Positions 24,212-35,294 are shown, numbered from the stretch's first letter. The stretch is 37,031 bases of DNA from Rhizophagus sp. LPA8_4_AMF (GCA_021464525.1 JADRCO010000340.1:1-37031), one strand, 5' to 3'. Notes: generated from the letters alone by a model not told the origin. Made by a program: numbers and translations.

Positions 24212-25765
24212 TTATTGTCCGGTTAGATTCTTATAATTAAGACTGCCTTTAAAGACAATGCGTTTTTCATAATACTGAATTATCTATTATTAAATGTATA
24301 GAATGTTATGTTCATTACCAAAAAATTATGTAATAAATGTTTTATTACTTACACTCTGTGGACATAATTTATTGATTTCCGTACTAAGATGAACTGATGT
24401 GAAACCACCTCTCCTAAAAAAAAAAAAATTTCTCGTTAAATTCATTTTGATTTCTTTCTTGTTTCATTTTCATTTTCATTAGCTTACCATGAAATATAAA
24501 TCCAAAGTACATTCGGTAGTTTATCATGAGGTTCAATAGCAACAACTTCTTTGACATAAGGATCCCAATTTTCATCAATATTACGTATAATACTTTTCAC
24601 TCCTTTATCATCATAAAGAATTTCCTTTTCGTAAACACGATTATTACTTATTGGTTTTCTTGGGCCAAGTTTAACTTTTGAGCATTTCGACTTTGAATCT
24701 TTATTAGAATTTTGTTCATCCTCTTCCAGATCACCCTGTGACAACAGGGCTTTATCATCATTTTCATCATTTTCACCATCTTCTCCATCTATTTCCATGG
24801 TATCTTTGAGTGTTGCATCGCTATCGGAAGAGGATTCACTTTCAGAAGAAGAAATATCATCACCATTCTTAATGGTCTTTACATCACAAACGTCACGTGC
24901 AATTCTACTTTTATTAGTGGTCAAAGAATCATTATCAATTTTATTTGGCATTTTGGGTTGAGATGATACTTCCTTCTCAATTATTTTGTCTTTCCTTTGA
25001 ATTGAATTAGTTTTTATAGAATCTTCATTTCTGTATTTAACAAGAGAATAATCATTAGTCGCTGAAATTGGTTTAGACAAGGAATTAGTAACATGATTGG
25101 AGATTCCATTCGATCGACGAAAAATAGTGTGAGATGACGATTTCTTCTTGTTGAAAGATGCTCTTCTTTTAACTTGACTTTTAACTTGAAGTCCATTCGA
25201 TTTCCCATTAGTAGAAGGTTTAGAATAAGAAGTTACGCATCTTTTATAACCATTAGATGATGAAGAACTTGCGGTTGATTTATTACGCCAGTATGCTTCC
25301 AAAAGGTCTGTTGCGTAACTAAGATAAAAAAAAATTCTCAATTTTATATTAAATATTTTTTTTTAAAAAAAAAAAAAATTAAAAATTCTTTATATTTACA
25401 TATTTTCCTCATCTTCCCACGAATTTTCGGAATCCGGATAATCTTTCCACTTCAAGAAATACTGAAAACGTCCCTAATATTAAAAAAAAATGTGTAAATT
25501 AATTATATAAAATATAATAAATAATTTTTTTAAAAATATTTACATCTGGTCTATTTTTATGAGAAAGAATCTTTTCAACAACGTATTCATCATCTTCATA
25601 ATCCTCATTCTCGCTAGGACTACTCTTCTCTACATTTATGGAATTAGAAGAGGAAGAAGAGGATTGACCCAAAGGATGAGAACAAAACTTTTTCTTTTGA
25701 TCAGTAAGATCCCTGTAAGGAATTGGATATTGTCCTTTAACTATTGGTACTTTTGGAGTGGCCAT
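24212..25765 (-). CDS. HP1-type chromodomain/chromoshadow protein
   Basis: Five exons: 25544-25765, 25400-25473, 24488-25318, 24353-24413, 24212-24283, giving 419 residues. HP1 proteins bind methylated H3K9 through the chromodomain and dimerise through the chromoshadow domain to build heterochromatin (family knowledge). The chromodomain spans about 58-110: EYVVEKIL, FLKWKDYPDSENSWEDEEN and LLEAYW, with the aromatic cage Tyr61, Trp83 and Tyr86 intact. A long Ser/Lys/Asp-rich hinge with an acidic patch follows. The chromoshadow domain (about 325-410) includes VKSIIRNIDENWDP, LWIYISWRGGF, STEINKLCPQ and IIQYYEKRIVF. The last two exons are very short (61 and 72 nt) and were found by completing the chromoshadow fold; a model ending at 24484 would cut the domain in half. 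The hinge is much longer than in animal HP1. Confidence 0.92.
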
Positions 25766-25992
25766 TAAGTAAAAGAATATATATGATATTGAAAAATGGC
25801 AAGTAATAATAAAAGTTAAGGAGGATGTGAGAAAAATTTTTTACATATTTTATAGATTTAATTACACGTCATTCGATGTATTTTGTGGAATTGAGAATTA
25901 ATAAAGTTAACTTTAATGAAGTGATTAATAATTATATATCAATTTGATTTAAAGATCACGACGCAGCATAAGTACAATGGCGTAACTATATA

Positions 25993-26028
25993 ATTTATTA
26001 TACAGAAATTATTTATTATACAGAAATT
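25993..26028. repeat. 18-bp tandem duplication at a stop codon
   Basis: ATTTATTATACAGAAATT is repeated with an 18-bp period at 25993 and 26011. The second copy contains the stop codon (26016-26018) and last codons of the membrane-protein gene, so the duplication added a second, unused copy of the C-terminal ISV-stop downstream. Confidence 0.6.
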
Positions 26029-27275
26029 AGAAGAAATAATGCGGTAAGTCTTAACATAAAAACCGAAAGAATGATTGACCACAAGAAGATAAATATCAAT
26101 TTCCAAGTAGGAGTATAAGGTAATACAATATTTTTGGAATTGGAAATATTTGTTGTATAATGAGTATCTAAATAAATATAAAAAGTATACATCAAGAATG
26201 AGACTGCATGTGATAACATAAATATCATGTCACTATAATAATAAAATCAAATAAATGAATAATTCATATTAATTAATCAAATTAAAAATTTAAAAATATT
26301 TAAAATATTTAAAAATAAAAATAATTACCCAGTAGGATGAACAAATAGAGTAGCTACGGTTCCAAACATGTGTACGAAAGCGGCAATAGGTAATAAAATG
26401 ATTTGATTTGTAAATTTACTAAATTTAGTATTTTCTTCTTGATCACTTCCTTCCGGAAATTGTAAAGAATTTTGATTTTTTATATACAAATATGTACGAA
26501 TATAGATTCTCAAGAATATAATTACAAGCGCAAAATCCAACATCAAATCTTTATATATAAAAGAATAAATAAATATCAAAAAAATTTCGTAAAGTATTTC
26601 GAATTTACATTTATATATTTCTTACCTTGCGCTTTAAACCAAATAGCATCTAAAGGCCATTTAAGTGTAATGGTTAATAAATTAACTAAAATGATATATT
26701 TCATACAGATAAAAAATATAAAAAATTTAAATTGACCAAGTGTTAAGTAAAGAATAATTAACAACTTAAGCAAACTATGAAATGAATCAAATGAAGACCA
26801 AAGTTTTCCTGGGTATAAAATGTGTAACGATAAATCAGGAATAAATGTAAATAATGAAAAATATGCGAGAATTTTATTAAAAAATTTAGTAGAAAGAGAA
26901 GAAGTAGGCGTGGAAGAAGGATGATCAGGGAATATGAAGTAAGAAATGTAAGCTTTTGGTATCGATTTCTTATGTGCAAATATTAATGATGCTAACGTTG
27001 AACAAAAAATTATGATAATTAGATACCCAAACCATGCTATAGAAGCTTCACCTATAAAATAAAACAAAAAATGAATTATTATTCGATATACAATTAATCA
27101 ATTATTAAATTCTTAACCTACTTTTTTCTATTTCATACCATATTGGAAATCCCGTTAATTTTGAAGTTTCTTGAGATGTTGGAAGTCTTAGGGATTTAAA
27201 AGTATATAATAATCCTATTAAACAAATTATTGTTATTGAAAATATAATGACGCGTTGTCCTTTCTTCATGATCAT
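26016..27275 (-). CDS. Multi-pass membrane protein of unknown family (paralog 1)
   Basis: Four exons: 27122-27275, 26626-27051, 26329-26548, 26016-26232, giving 338 residues. I do not recognise the family. Hydrophobic segments suggest an N-terminal signal anchor (RVIIFSITIICLIGLLYTF) plus about seven further helices. Motifs shared with the paralog at 28572-29860 are SKLTG, AY-x-SYFIFPD-x-P, PGKLWS, LKWPLD-x-I-x-FKAQ, D-x-EENT, LLP-x-AA-x-VH-x-FG and DTHYTTN-x-x-NSKNIVLPYT-PTWKLI. The two genes have the same three intron positions and phases. The exon 3 acceptor is a weak AAG (ATATAAAG), supported because the paralog uses a CAG at the same place. An alternative in-frame start is 6 nt downstream (27269). 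The gene lies head-to-head with its paralog and 250 bp upstream of the HP1-like gene in the same orientation. Confidence 0.82.
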
Positions 27276-28571
27276 TTTTAAAAGATTTTTTTTCGAAAAA
27301 AAAATTCGACATTTATAAAAAATCGACGTTCACAAAAAATTTTTTATGTATACGCAAAATGAAATTATGTTACAATTTTTTGTGTCTAGATTTCTAAATT
27401 TAAATAATGATTATAATGTTGAGCCTTTAAATAATTCGTGATCATCATGAAATGGATATAAATACGTTGATAAAAATATTACTTTCGTAAAAATAAACTA
27501 TTCCGAATTCCGAATTCCGATGACAAATTTTACCTAAAAGAGACGATAACGATATCTTAAAATCATTGAAAAAACAAGTTATATAAATTTCTATATAACA
27601 TTAATTTACAAATTTAGTTAAAATTTTCTATAATAATAATTGCGAAACGTGATAATATCAACAATAATAAATCAATGAATGCTATTTTCGAAATTAAAAC
27701 TTGAACCAATAAAAATGTACGAAATCTTTGAATGAGACTCTCGTAATTGGAATATAAAATAACCCGTATAATGGTTAATTCAATTAGGTATGATATACCG
27801 TATAATACTAATGATATTTTAATTCAGTGTTATCCGTGTAATAATATCAACATATTGACTTATTTACATCATAAAAGATAATGATCCCATTGTATCATTG
27901 TACCATGTAGCAATTGTAGTATATTATGTGTCGCTATTATAAAATTTACGAATGAGACAAATTGCATTTCAAATAATTCATTGCTGTGCAAGTCAATATT
28001 CAAAAATTTCAGGAAAGTATATTTAAACTACCGTAATAAGAAGACTTGTTCTCATGAATAATGCGGGAATCATATATATGGTATAATAAATATAAATTTA
28101 CTTTTTGTTATGAAGGCGTTATCCGTCCAGATTAATCGGATTAGTATACTAACTGTATATGGTTAAATGTGCGGATTAATGGTCTAACGGATACATAGTT
28201 AATAGTGGTCTGATGGCCAATAGAAATTATTGATTGACGTTCTAAGTACCATCCGTGACGGTTAGTTTTCTAGATCTGACCCGATCCGAATCGTTAAAGT
28301 GAAATGACTATGCCTCATTTCTTATCATCTTCAATTATAATGATTTATATATCATTTTAAGGTATATTGATTCTATAATTAAACCTTTAATGTTTCTTTT
28401 TTTTTTTTTTTTAAAGCTAATATATCAAAGTTAATCAAGACATCGAGTTTCATATAACCAAATGAAGATTTTACAAGTATAATATTATTGGAAATGATAT
28501 AAATAACGTAAAAAAAAAAAATTTTATTTTCATAAACAAAAAACGAAAAAAAAAAGGTTTCGTAGAAAAAA
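27276..28571. promoter_or_regulatory. Divergent intergenic region between membrane-protein paralogs
   Basis: 1.3 kb between the two starts. It contains TTCCGAATTCCGAATTCCGA tandem words near 27500, repeated CGTATAATA words, and ATCCGTCC...ATTAATCGG and GACCCGATCCGAATCG words near 28130-28300 that resemble the GACCC-rich repeat family elsewhere in the window. No coding frame was seen. A long T-run at 28399-28412 lies upstream of the plus-strand gene. Confidence 0.4.
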
Positions 28572-29860
28572 ATGCGTCGCCTCATTTTATTTTCGGTTAC
28601 AGTAATTTGTTTAATAGGATTATTCTATTCTTTTAAACTTATTAAACTTTCACCACCTCAACAAGAAAGGTCGAAATTAACAGGATCCCCAGTATGGCAT
28701 GGTGAAATAGAAAGTACATAAATTATTAATCTTTTGTTATATATCACTCCGATGATTTCTTTAATTATTTTTCTCATCATCACTTTTTAGATTTCGATCA
28801 ACAAATTTTAAATTCTGGAACATTGGTTCCAATTATGTTAATTTTTTGTTCAACGATAATATCAATAATATTTTCCTACAAGAAATCTAAATCAAAAGCT
28901 TATGTATCTTATTTTATATTTCCCGATTATCCTACTAATCTTAAAATTAGCCCTTCTAATATTACAACAAGATCATTCAATAAAAAGCTTGCGTATTACA
29001 CTTTATTCGTCTTTGTTACTAGTTTGAATTATTACATTTTAGGACCGGGAAAACTTTGGTCCACTCTCAATTCACTTCATAATTTGATTGAATTAATAAT
29101 TATCCTTTTTTTAACACTTGAAGGGCAAATTCATAATAATACATTTTTAGTATTTTTTATTTGTTCATCTTATATTGTTTTGATTAATTTATTAATCACT
29201 ATACTTAAATGGCCATTAGATTATATTGCTTTTAAAGCGCAAAGTATGTTTGATATTTTTTTAATCAACTTCAATTTTTTAACATAAATATAAAATATTA
29301 ACCTTTTTTTTTTTTTCTCAGATTTAATATTGGATTTTACACTCGTGATCTTATTCTCGAGAATTTATCTTCATACATATTATTATATAAAAGAACAAAA
29401 ACCTGTATTACCTTCTCATTCAGCAAAAGAGGATGATCAAGAAGAAAATACCGCGAATAAAAAGCTTAAATTTATTACTCACCCAAATCAAATTTTATTA
29501 TTACCTCTTGCTGCTCTCGTGCATGTATTTGGAATTATTGCTAGTTATATACTTATTAATAACATTATCGGGTATGTATTCGTTTTACATGATTTATTAT
29601 ATTGATGAACTTGATTCATTTTTTTTTTTTTATTTTGTTAATAAAAAAGAAATATAGCATTCTTAGTATCAACCGCGATCGCGTTTTCAATATATTCTTT
29701 CTATATTTACTTAGACACTCACTATACAACAAATACCTTCAATTCCAAAAATATTGTACTGCCTTATACTCCTACTTGGAAATTGATACTTATATTCTCG
29801 TGGTCCATTATCCTTTCTGCTGCTACGATAAGAATTATCATACATAAAAAAAGAATATAA
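28572..29860 (+). CDS. Multi-pass membrane protein of unknown family (paralog 2)
   Basis: Four exons: 28572-28713, 28791-29243, 29322-29571, 29650-29860, giving 351 residues. It is the head-to-head paralog of 26016-27275 with the same intron phases and the same order of motifs (SYFIFPDYP, GPGKLWS, LKWPLD, FKAQ, LLPLAALVHVFG, DTHYTTN and SKNIVLPYTPTWKLI). The last acceptor is an AAG (AATAAAAAAG at 29640-29649): only this site gives GNIAFLVSTA, which aligns without gaps to GDMIFMLSHA of the paralog. The more obvious AATATAG just downstream would shift the frame into an unrelated sequence. The protein ends in a basic HKKRI tail, where the paralog ends hydrophobically, which could be a sorting difference (inference). 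About eight hydrophobic helices; substrate or role unknown. Confidence 0.82.
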
Positions 29861-30730
29861 AGATTTTTACAGCTATGTATCTTTTGCGTAAATAATGTAG
29901 TTATGTATTTATTTGTTATAATAAGAGTATACGAATTTTGGAACCACACAATTTCTTATTTGCATTAATCTGCTCATTATATTCTTGATTTACATATCAT
30001 ATAATCAAGCAGTTGCTGGAATAAAAACTTAAGTTCATTCATAACTCAGCAATTGTTTTTTTTTCTTGTGATATTATTGATTTGAATGCCATCATCTGTA
30101 GGGAATACATTACATTCTGGCCAACTTCAAGGATGCAATAATTTTTCCCAACTCTGCGTTTTTGATTTAATGAGTTTTCATAAACCCTAATGGAACAGGA
30201 TCCTTATAATGATTCAAAAGTCTACAATACACTCTTTTGACAAGGCTTTCTGGAAGTTTATCAGTAACTTGCGCAAAAAAAGTTTGTATGCAAAATATTG
30301 ACCTTTTAATTAAATGGGCCTTCTGATATTTGAACATGAATAAACCATGTAAAAAGTTAATATACCATAATTATCCGGCCAGTTTGTTTTAGCTAAAATT
30401 ATATAGATCATCCTATGTTAATGTAATATAAATAGCATGTGATTTTGTTATTTAAACAATTTTCATGCTTTATATTTTTCAGATTTTTTAAAATATTAAA
30501 CTATATACAACACAAAATTTTCAATTAAAATAGCAAATTTTCAAAAAAAAACCGCCCTATTATTATGAATTTACCACCATTCAAATTGTCTCAATAAGAT
30601 GAATTTAATAATATAAAAATCAATTTCATGCAATCACTGGATCAAAAAATATTACTATAGAAAATATCTTTTTAAATATTTCATAATCATTACGCATCAA
30701 ATATGAATCCTAGAAATATGTAATTGCTAT

Positions 30731-30870
30731 TAGAGCTCCGAATTTGACCTGATGGATCGGGTTGACCCAAAAAATTCAGGTCGGGTAGCAAATTTTATGA
30801 CCCAACCTTAGGTCAGGTCAGTCACAGTTGGGTACCCGACCTGACCCATTGACCCAATATATTTTGGGTC
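30731..30870. repeat. GACCC/GGGTC-rich dispersed repeat
   Basis: It starts AGAGCTCCGAATTTGACCTG and then alternates GGGTTGACCC, GGTCGGGT, TGACCCAACC, GGTCAGGTCAG, CCCGACCTGACCCA and TTGACCCAA. It shares the GCTCCGAA opening and word pattern with 1444-1740 and, in part, 2154-2321. The many self-complementary GGGTC/GACCC words could form nested hairpins. Confidence 0.6.
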
Positions 30871-30968
30871 AAATAAATAAAAAAATGTTTTGCCATTTTT
30901 TATCACAATTTATATATATAAAAAATGTCAACCCATTTTTTTTTGACCTGAATCTGACGTTATTTCAA

Positions 30969-31119
30969 TAATAAACGTCTTTTTTTAATTAAAGAAATAA
31001 AAAAGATAATAAACATGAAATAATAAATGTTTATTTTTTAATTAAAAATGTCGAATTCAATGATTTTTCATTAAAAAAAATAATAAACGTTTATTTTTTA
31101 ATTAAAAATGTCAAATCTA
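30969..31119. repeat. 60-bp-period tandem repeat
   Basis: TAATAAATGTTTATTTTTTA at 31021 recurs exactly 60 bp later at 31081 with one change, and both are followed by ATTAAAAATGTC. A more diverged copy is at 30969 (52 bp earlier). Noncoding. Confidence 0.65.
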
Positions 31120-31310
31120 ACATCAGGTAATCATCGAGATAAAATCGTGATGATCGACATAAAAAATGCCCAATTGACCTGTACTACGGAAGGTCGCATG
31201 CATGATATAACGATAATCGTGAATTACTCATCTGACATGAAAAAATTTTTCTCCAGTAGAATTGTGTACTTTCGTTTCTCACGATAGTTTTTGTCACACT
31301 GTGTTACGGG

Positions 31311-32710
31311 ATGTCTTCGAAAAAAGGAAAAAAACAGAAGAAACAAAAAAATGTCGGAAGTGAGAGTCAGCCAGAAAGTACCACAAAAAATGTCGAAAGT
31401 GAGAGTTCTCTACCAAAAATCACACAAAAGGTTTCAAAGAAACGAAAAAATGAAAGTGAGATCGAGAGTTCTCCGGGAAAGACTGCACAAAAAACTTCAC
31501 AGGAACAGGCCGCACAAATAGCCTCTCAGAAACGGAAAAAAATCGAAAATGAAAGTGAAAGCTCTTCTGCAACTAAACGACGGTCAGAACGTATTGCCAG
31601 TCAAGATTCGGATCTTGCAAGCGTCATTCGTGACCTTAGGCTTAGTTTCACTTTCAGTTCTAGTTATGGCATAGAGGACCTGCCCTCTTCGGCATCTCTA
31701 TTCAAAACAAAAGATATGGAGGCATTAAGAGTGAACTTTTGTGAAGCCCTAGCCGAGAACGATGTTATTCCTGATGTTGAAGGTATGAGCTATATTGTAC
31801 CAGCAATCCTCTCAGTGACTCTAATATTCATAATTTAAGTATTTTTCTAGTTAATATTCCAGACACGTATGTTCAACCTAATATCAATGCTGAAATGCTT
31901 TCAAATTTAAAATTCCGCGTTGCAAATGTACCCGGACTTATGGATGTAAAAGTTCGAACGTTCTTTAAGAAATTGCATAAGGTTGTGATGAATGGTGTTC
32001 AGTTAACAGGTACAAGCGAGAAATTTACAGATACACTCGTGGATGATCTACTTCGTATTGCTGAGCTGAATGACTGGCCCTTTAGCATCAGGTAGCTTCA
32101 ACTTTCTTCAACTTCTATTTTTGATAAATAAATACAATGATTCCTAAAATTGAAATTCCCAAATTCTAGCAATCACCCGCTATGCAAATTATATATTGAA
32201 GATGATCCTTACGTATCATCGGACCCTGAATTTGTAATAAATATAGAAGACGATAATATGGAAGATTTTTCTATCCTTGTAGTAGACGTCTGTTATTGAT
32301 GTTTACTATTTTACGGGTATTATTTTTGTTGACTCAAACAACCTTTTTTACAGGACAAACACTTGAAAAATGTTGGACCAAGTACTGGATTTGGGGAAAC
32401 GCAAATCTCTGCGGAGGTTCTTGCTTGTGTTAGTGAGAATATACGCTCCCTTGGCAAACAGAAATATACAGATCAGATATTATGGGTAGTTCGTGTAATC
32501 TCTACGTACGTTACTTTTTATAAAGCTAAGATTCCTGCAAGCTATCTAACGGAGCTTAATAAAGGCTTACCGCAACAACAGTCAGTTAAGATTCAAAGAT
32601 GGCCAGCTAATAATGATTTGAGAGCTGGTCTCGATCTCGCAGATCCAGATGGACGACGAAATATATTGACAGCATTAGCCAAAATTCGGAGTTCACTTTT
32701 GCGAGAATGA
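31311..32710 (+). CDS. Unrecognised protein with basic Ser/Glu-rich N-terminus
   Basis: Four exons: 31311-31782, 31851-32091, 32170 to 32278 (or 32281 or 32287), 32354-32710, giving 392-395 residues. I do not recognise the family. The first 100 residues are low-complexity and strongly basic with recurring ESESS, SKKRKNESE, SQKRKK and TKRRSERI motifs, so nuclear targeting is likely (inference). The rest looks folded: IRDLRLSFTF; FRVANVPGLMDVKVRTFFKK; LVDDLLRIAELNDWPFSI; HPLCKLYIEDDPYV; then DKHLKNVGPSTGFGETQIS, ACVSENIRSLGKQKYTDQIL, VVRVISTYVTFYKAKIP, ELNKGLPQQQSVKIQRWP and DLADPDGRRNILTAL. Three GT sites within 10 nt at the exon 3 end are all in frame, leaving two or three residues uncertain. 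The folded part could belong to a lineage-specific family with PD-(D/E)XK-like acidic motifs, but that is a guess. Confidence 0.8.
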
Positions 32711-33066
32711 TGATTAAATTAATTGTGGCAGTTCATAGCGTGCTTTATTTCAATACGTTTTTATTATAATAAAATATTAGCATTACGATATTGATGGGGT
32801 GTTAAAAATATGGATCAAATTAATTACGTGCATCTTAAACCATAATAATAAAGTTTTCCATATTGGACTTTGTCTTTTCATCAATTTCATGTGATATGAG
32901 TGAATTATGTTATTAATGATCGGTTCGATCAAGGTTTTTCTATGCATCTTTTGTGAACCTGTAGTCGCGTGATCTCTATGATCTAAAAATAATATACCGC
33001 TTCTGCATTAGCAATGTCATCTGTAACTTATTCAATGCGAAAGTTCCTACCAATAGGAAAAAAAGG
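32711..33066. other. Intergenic, no gene seen
   Basis: Spacer between the 3-prime end of the unrecognised plus-strand gene and the 3-prime end of the nuclease-like remnant on the minus strand. It contains ATGATCGGTTCGATC-type words but no coding frame. Confidence 0.5.
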
Positions 33067-33290
33067 TTACTCAATAAGACCCAATTCACGAAGATGCTCT
33101 GGAATAACTACATATGAGTCTTCGTAATACCAAACATACCTCAAGGCAATCTGATTCTCTTCGCACAATTCTTTCTTGAGTTGATCCCGTGCTTGCTGTT
33201 TGATGAAATTATTGCTATATTGCGGATAAAATATCTAGTCCATTTGGATATTCTTGTGTCTTTAAGAAATCAGGCCTGCGGATTACAAAA
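33067..33290 (-). pseudogene. Broken nuclease-like gene fragment
   Basis: On the minus strand, after a T-rich tract and a CCGCAG acceptor-like site, the frame reads PDFLKTQEYPNGLDI. It then shifts frame at a T-run (about 33226) to FYPQYSNNF, and continues IKQQARDQLKKELCEE followed by NQIALRYVWYYEDSYVVIPE and HLRELGLIE, with a TAA stop at 33067-33069. Base composition is clearly richer in G+C than the flanks. The pattern D-x-x-K-x-x-x-C-x-x-x-x-I-x-L-x-x-V, following a PDF...LDI...YP segment, resembles the end of a PD-(D/E)XK-type nuclease domain (inference from motif layout). The frame change and the apparently short spacing between the two parts mean it is truncated and shifted. A GACTAG acceptor at the shift point could alternatively be a splice site, so a surviving exon cannot be excluded. 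Confidence 0.6.
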
Positions 33291-35174
33291 AAAAAACCGG
33301 AATTATTACTTTATTAAATTGATGATTACTCCGTGATGATCATTCAAAATCACGTGAAAATTTTTTTATTTGAAAGCTGCGAACAAGCTCTTTTATTGAT
33401 TAAAAATAATAAAAAATTTATTTACCATTATTTTCAATAATGAGTATATAATACCACATCATCATATATTATCACAATGTTCAGAATTAAAATTCATTTT
33501 TTACCATAATTTACTTTAGACTGCAAAATTTTTTAATTTGCTTTTTTTTACGTTAATCATGAGAATTTTAGGTGAATTCAATCTAAACAAAACTTATTTA
33601 ATAAATTTTCATATTAAATTTCTAAACCAGAAATTAGCATTTGCAGTTAATTTTTTCAGAAAGTAAAAGAACAATTATAACTCTTAAAAATTTCAAAATG
33701 TAGCTTTTAAGCTCAAAATTATTTTGCATTTTAAATGATCCAAATTGGATGTATATTGAGCAAACAACATGCATTTTTGTAATTTGAATGATTTTAAGTC
33801 TTTTTTACTATATACCGAATTTGGAAAATAATTTTTCATCATACTACCACAAATGATTCAATATTGATTTTTTGTCACCTACATTTTTATGTTATTTTTG
33901 ACTACTATTTGAATGTTTTTAATTAAATTCAATCCACCAATAGCTTACAAACATAATTAAAATTTTGCATTATTTTTTATTATTTAAGCACATATTCAAA
34001 GCTGAATTTTTCAAAAAGTAGTAAAATGTCTATAACCATGAAAGACACAAATCTGTAGCCTTAATGTTCAAGATTATTTTGCATTTTAGATGCTCAAAAT
34101 TGGATTTATTTTAAGTGAACTACACATGTTTTTGTAATTTAAATGATTTTTCAGTTTTTTTGGTAACACACTGTATTTTGTTAATTTCATGATATAGCTT
34201 TTCTCTCTTATACAGTATTTTGGGCAGAATAGACACAAAGTTCCTTGTTGAATACAATTAGGAATAGCTTTTCATTGATGTTTATTCTCACAAATTCATT
34301 GGTACGTGAGTTATAGTATCAATCTAAAAGGCAATCTCCATTTTTACTGGTATAAGTTTATGGCTTTACACATATCCTCAATTGTTTGATAATGACCAAT
34401 GCAAAATGAACACTATTGCTCTCTATTTTTAATGTGGTAAAGTGTATTTTACCATTGATGGTTAAATTGGCAACACCATGCATGTAAGTGGTTTATCTAT
34501 ATTTTTATACTCAATTAAAAGACATTTTCCTTTCCTAGATAGTGTAATTTACTGACTGTATTTTGCATCCTCAAGGGTTAATTTTGCAATATCACACAAT
34601 ATGAGCATCATAAACCAGAATTTTTAATGTGATTAAACAAACTATTTTATAACCTTGATGGCATTTCTATGTTATCAGAATTTTAGAATTATTCATCAGG
34701 AAGTCATGGAAAAAATGTATATTATATGTACTGCAAATCATATGCATTGTGATATTCATTCTTTTTAATGTACAAGTAATATTTATTAACAATATTTAAC
34801 ATATGTAATAAACATTTATTATACATAATACCGATGTTGAATGATGTATATTATAATATAATTATACTTAAAAAACTAAATTTTATTATATAAAAAAAAT
34901 AAAAACTAACTAAATAACATCATAACTACTAACTACTATTACTCTGATATTGTATTATTAATGATATTAACAAATTACTCTTTAATTTATATGAAATTAT
35001 TTACAAAATTATATTCATTTTTTATAATTCTTTACATAAAAAGTAAAGATAAACACTTTCAAACCACAATTGCTAAAAATACAAGTTTTCTGTTAAATTA
35101 ATCAAAAAGATTTTTTAAAGTGAATACGTAATCCTTATTATTATATCATTTAATTATTAAGAAAGAACATCTAC
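33291..35174. other. AT-rich intergenic with diverged tandem duplication
   Basis: No gene seen. Two diverged copies of a segment of about 96 bp (33711-33806 and 34066-34161), 355 bp apart, share GCTCAAAATTATTTTGCATT / GTTCAAGATTATTTTGCATT, ATTGGAT and TTTTTGTAATTT-x-AATGATTTT, suggesting an old tandem duplication of a unit of about 355 bp. A similar but weaker pair built on TTTTTAATGTG lies near 34420 and 34618. Confidence 0.5.
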
Positions 35175-35294
35175 TTAGATATAAAGGTGACATGTTTCAG
35201 AAGGCTTAACTAATTTGCCAGTAGCTGGATTTCGTTTGAGGATGTTTATCTCATAATTGAAAGGATGCATCTGGAATAGTGGGTTTTTTTGCAT
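35175..35294 (-). pseudogene. Short coding-like island, possible last exon or remnant
   Basis: A 39-residue frame from an ATG at 35294 to TAA 35175-35177: MQKNPLFQMHPFNYEINILK followed by RNPATGKLVKPSETCHLYI. It stands out because composition is protein-like and G+C-richer than the AT-rich surroundings. A CCAG acceptor-like site before MHPFNY could make it a terminal exon, but no partner exon was found upstream (toward higher coordinates). I do not recognise the family; it may be a fragment of a mobile or lineage-specific gene. Confidence 0.35.

Larger units (their letters stand above)
29861..31310. other. Intergenic with repeats
   Basis: This is AT-rich spacer with no convincing gene. It contains a GACCC/GGGTC-rich repeat (30731-30870) and a 60-bp tandem repeat (30969-31119), described separately. 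The 110 bp before the next gene contains TGTCACACTGTGTTACG, with no clear TATA. Confidence 0.55.

Noticed and set aside
28379..28585. Minus-strand 68-codon ORF rich in F and K
   Set aside because: Produced by poly-T/poly-A runs upstream of the plus-strand membrane-protein start.
29602..29847. Plus-strand 81-codon ORF over the last exon of membrane paralog 2
   Set aside because: It is the wrong frame: the frame using the AAG acceptor at 29649 aligns with the paralog without gaps, while this frame matches nothing.
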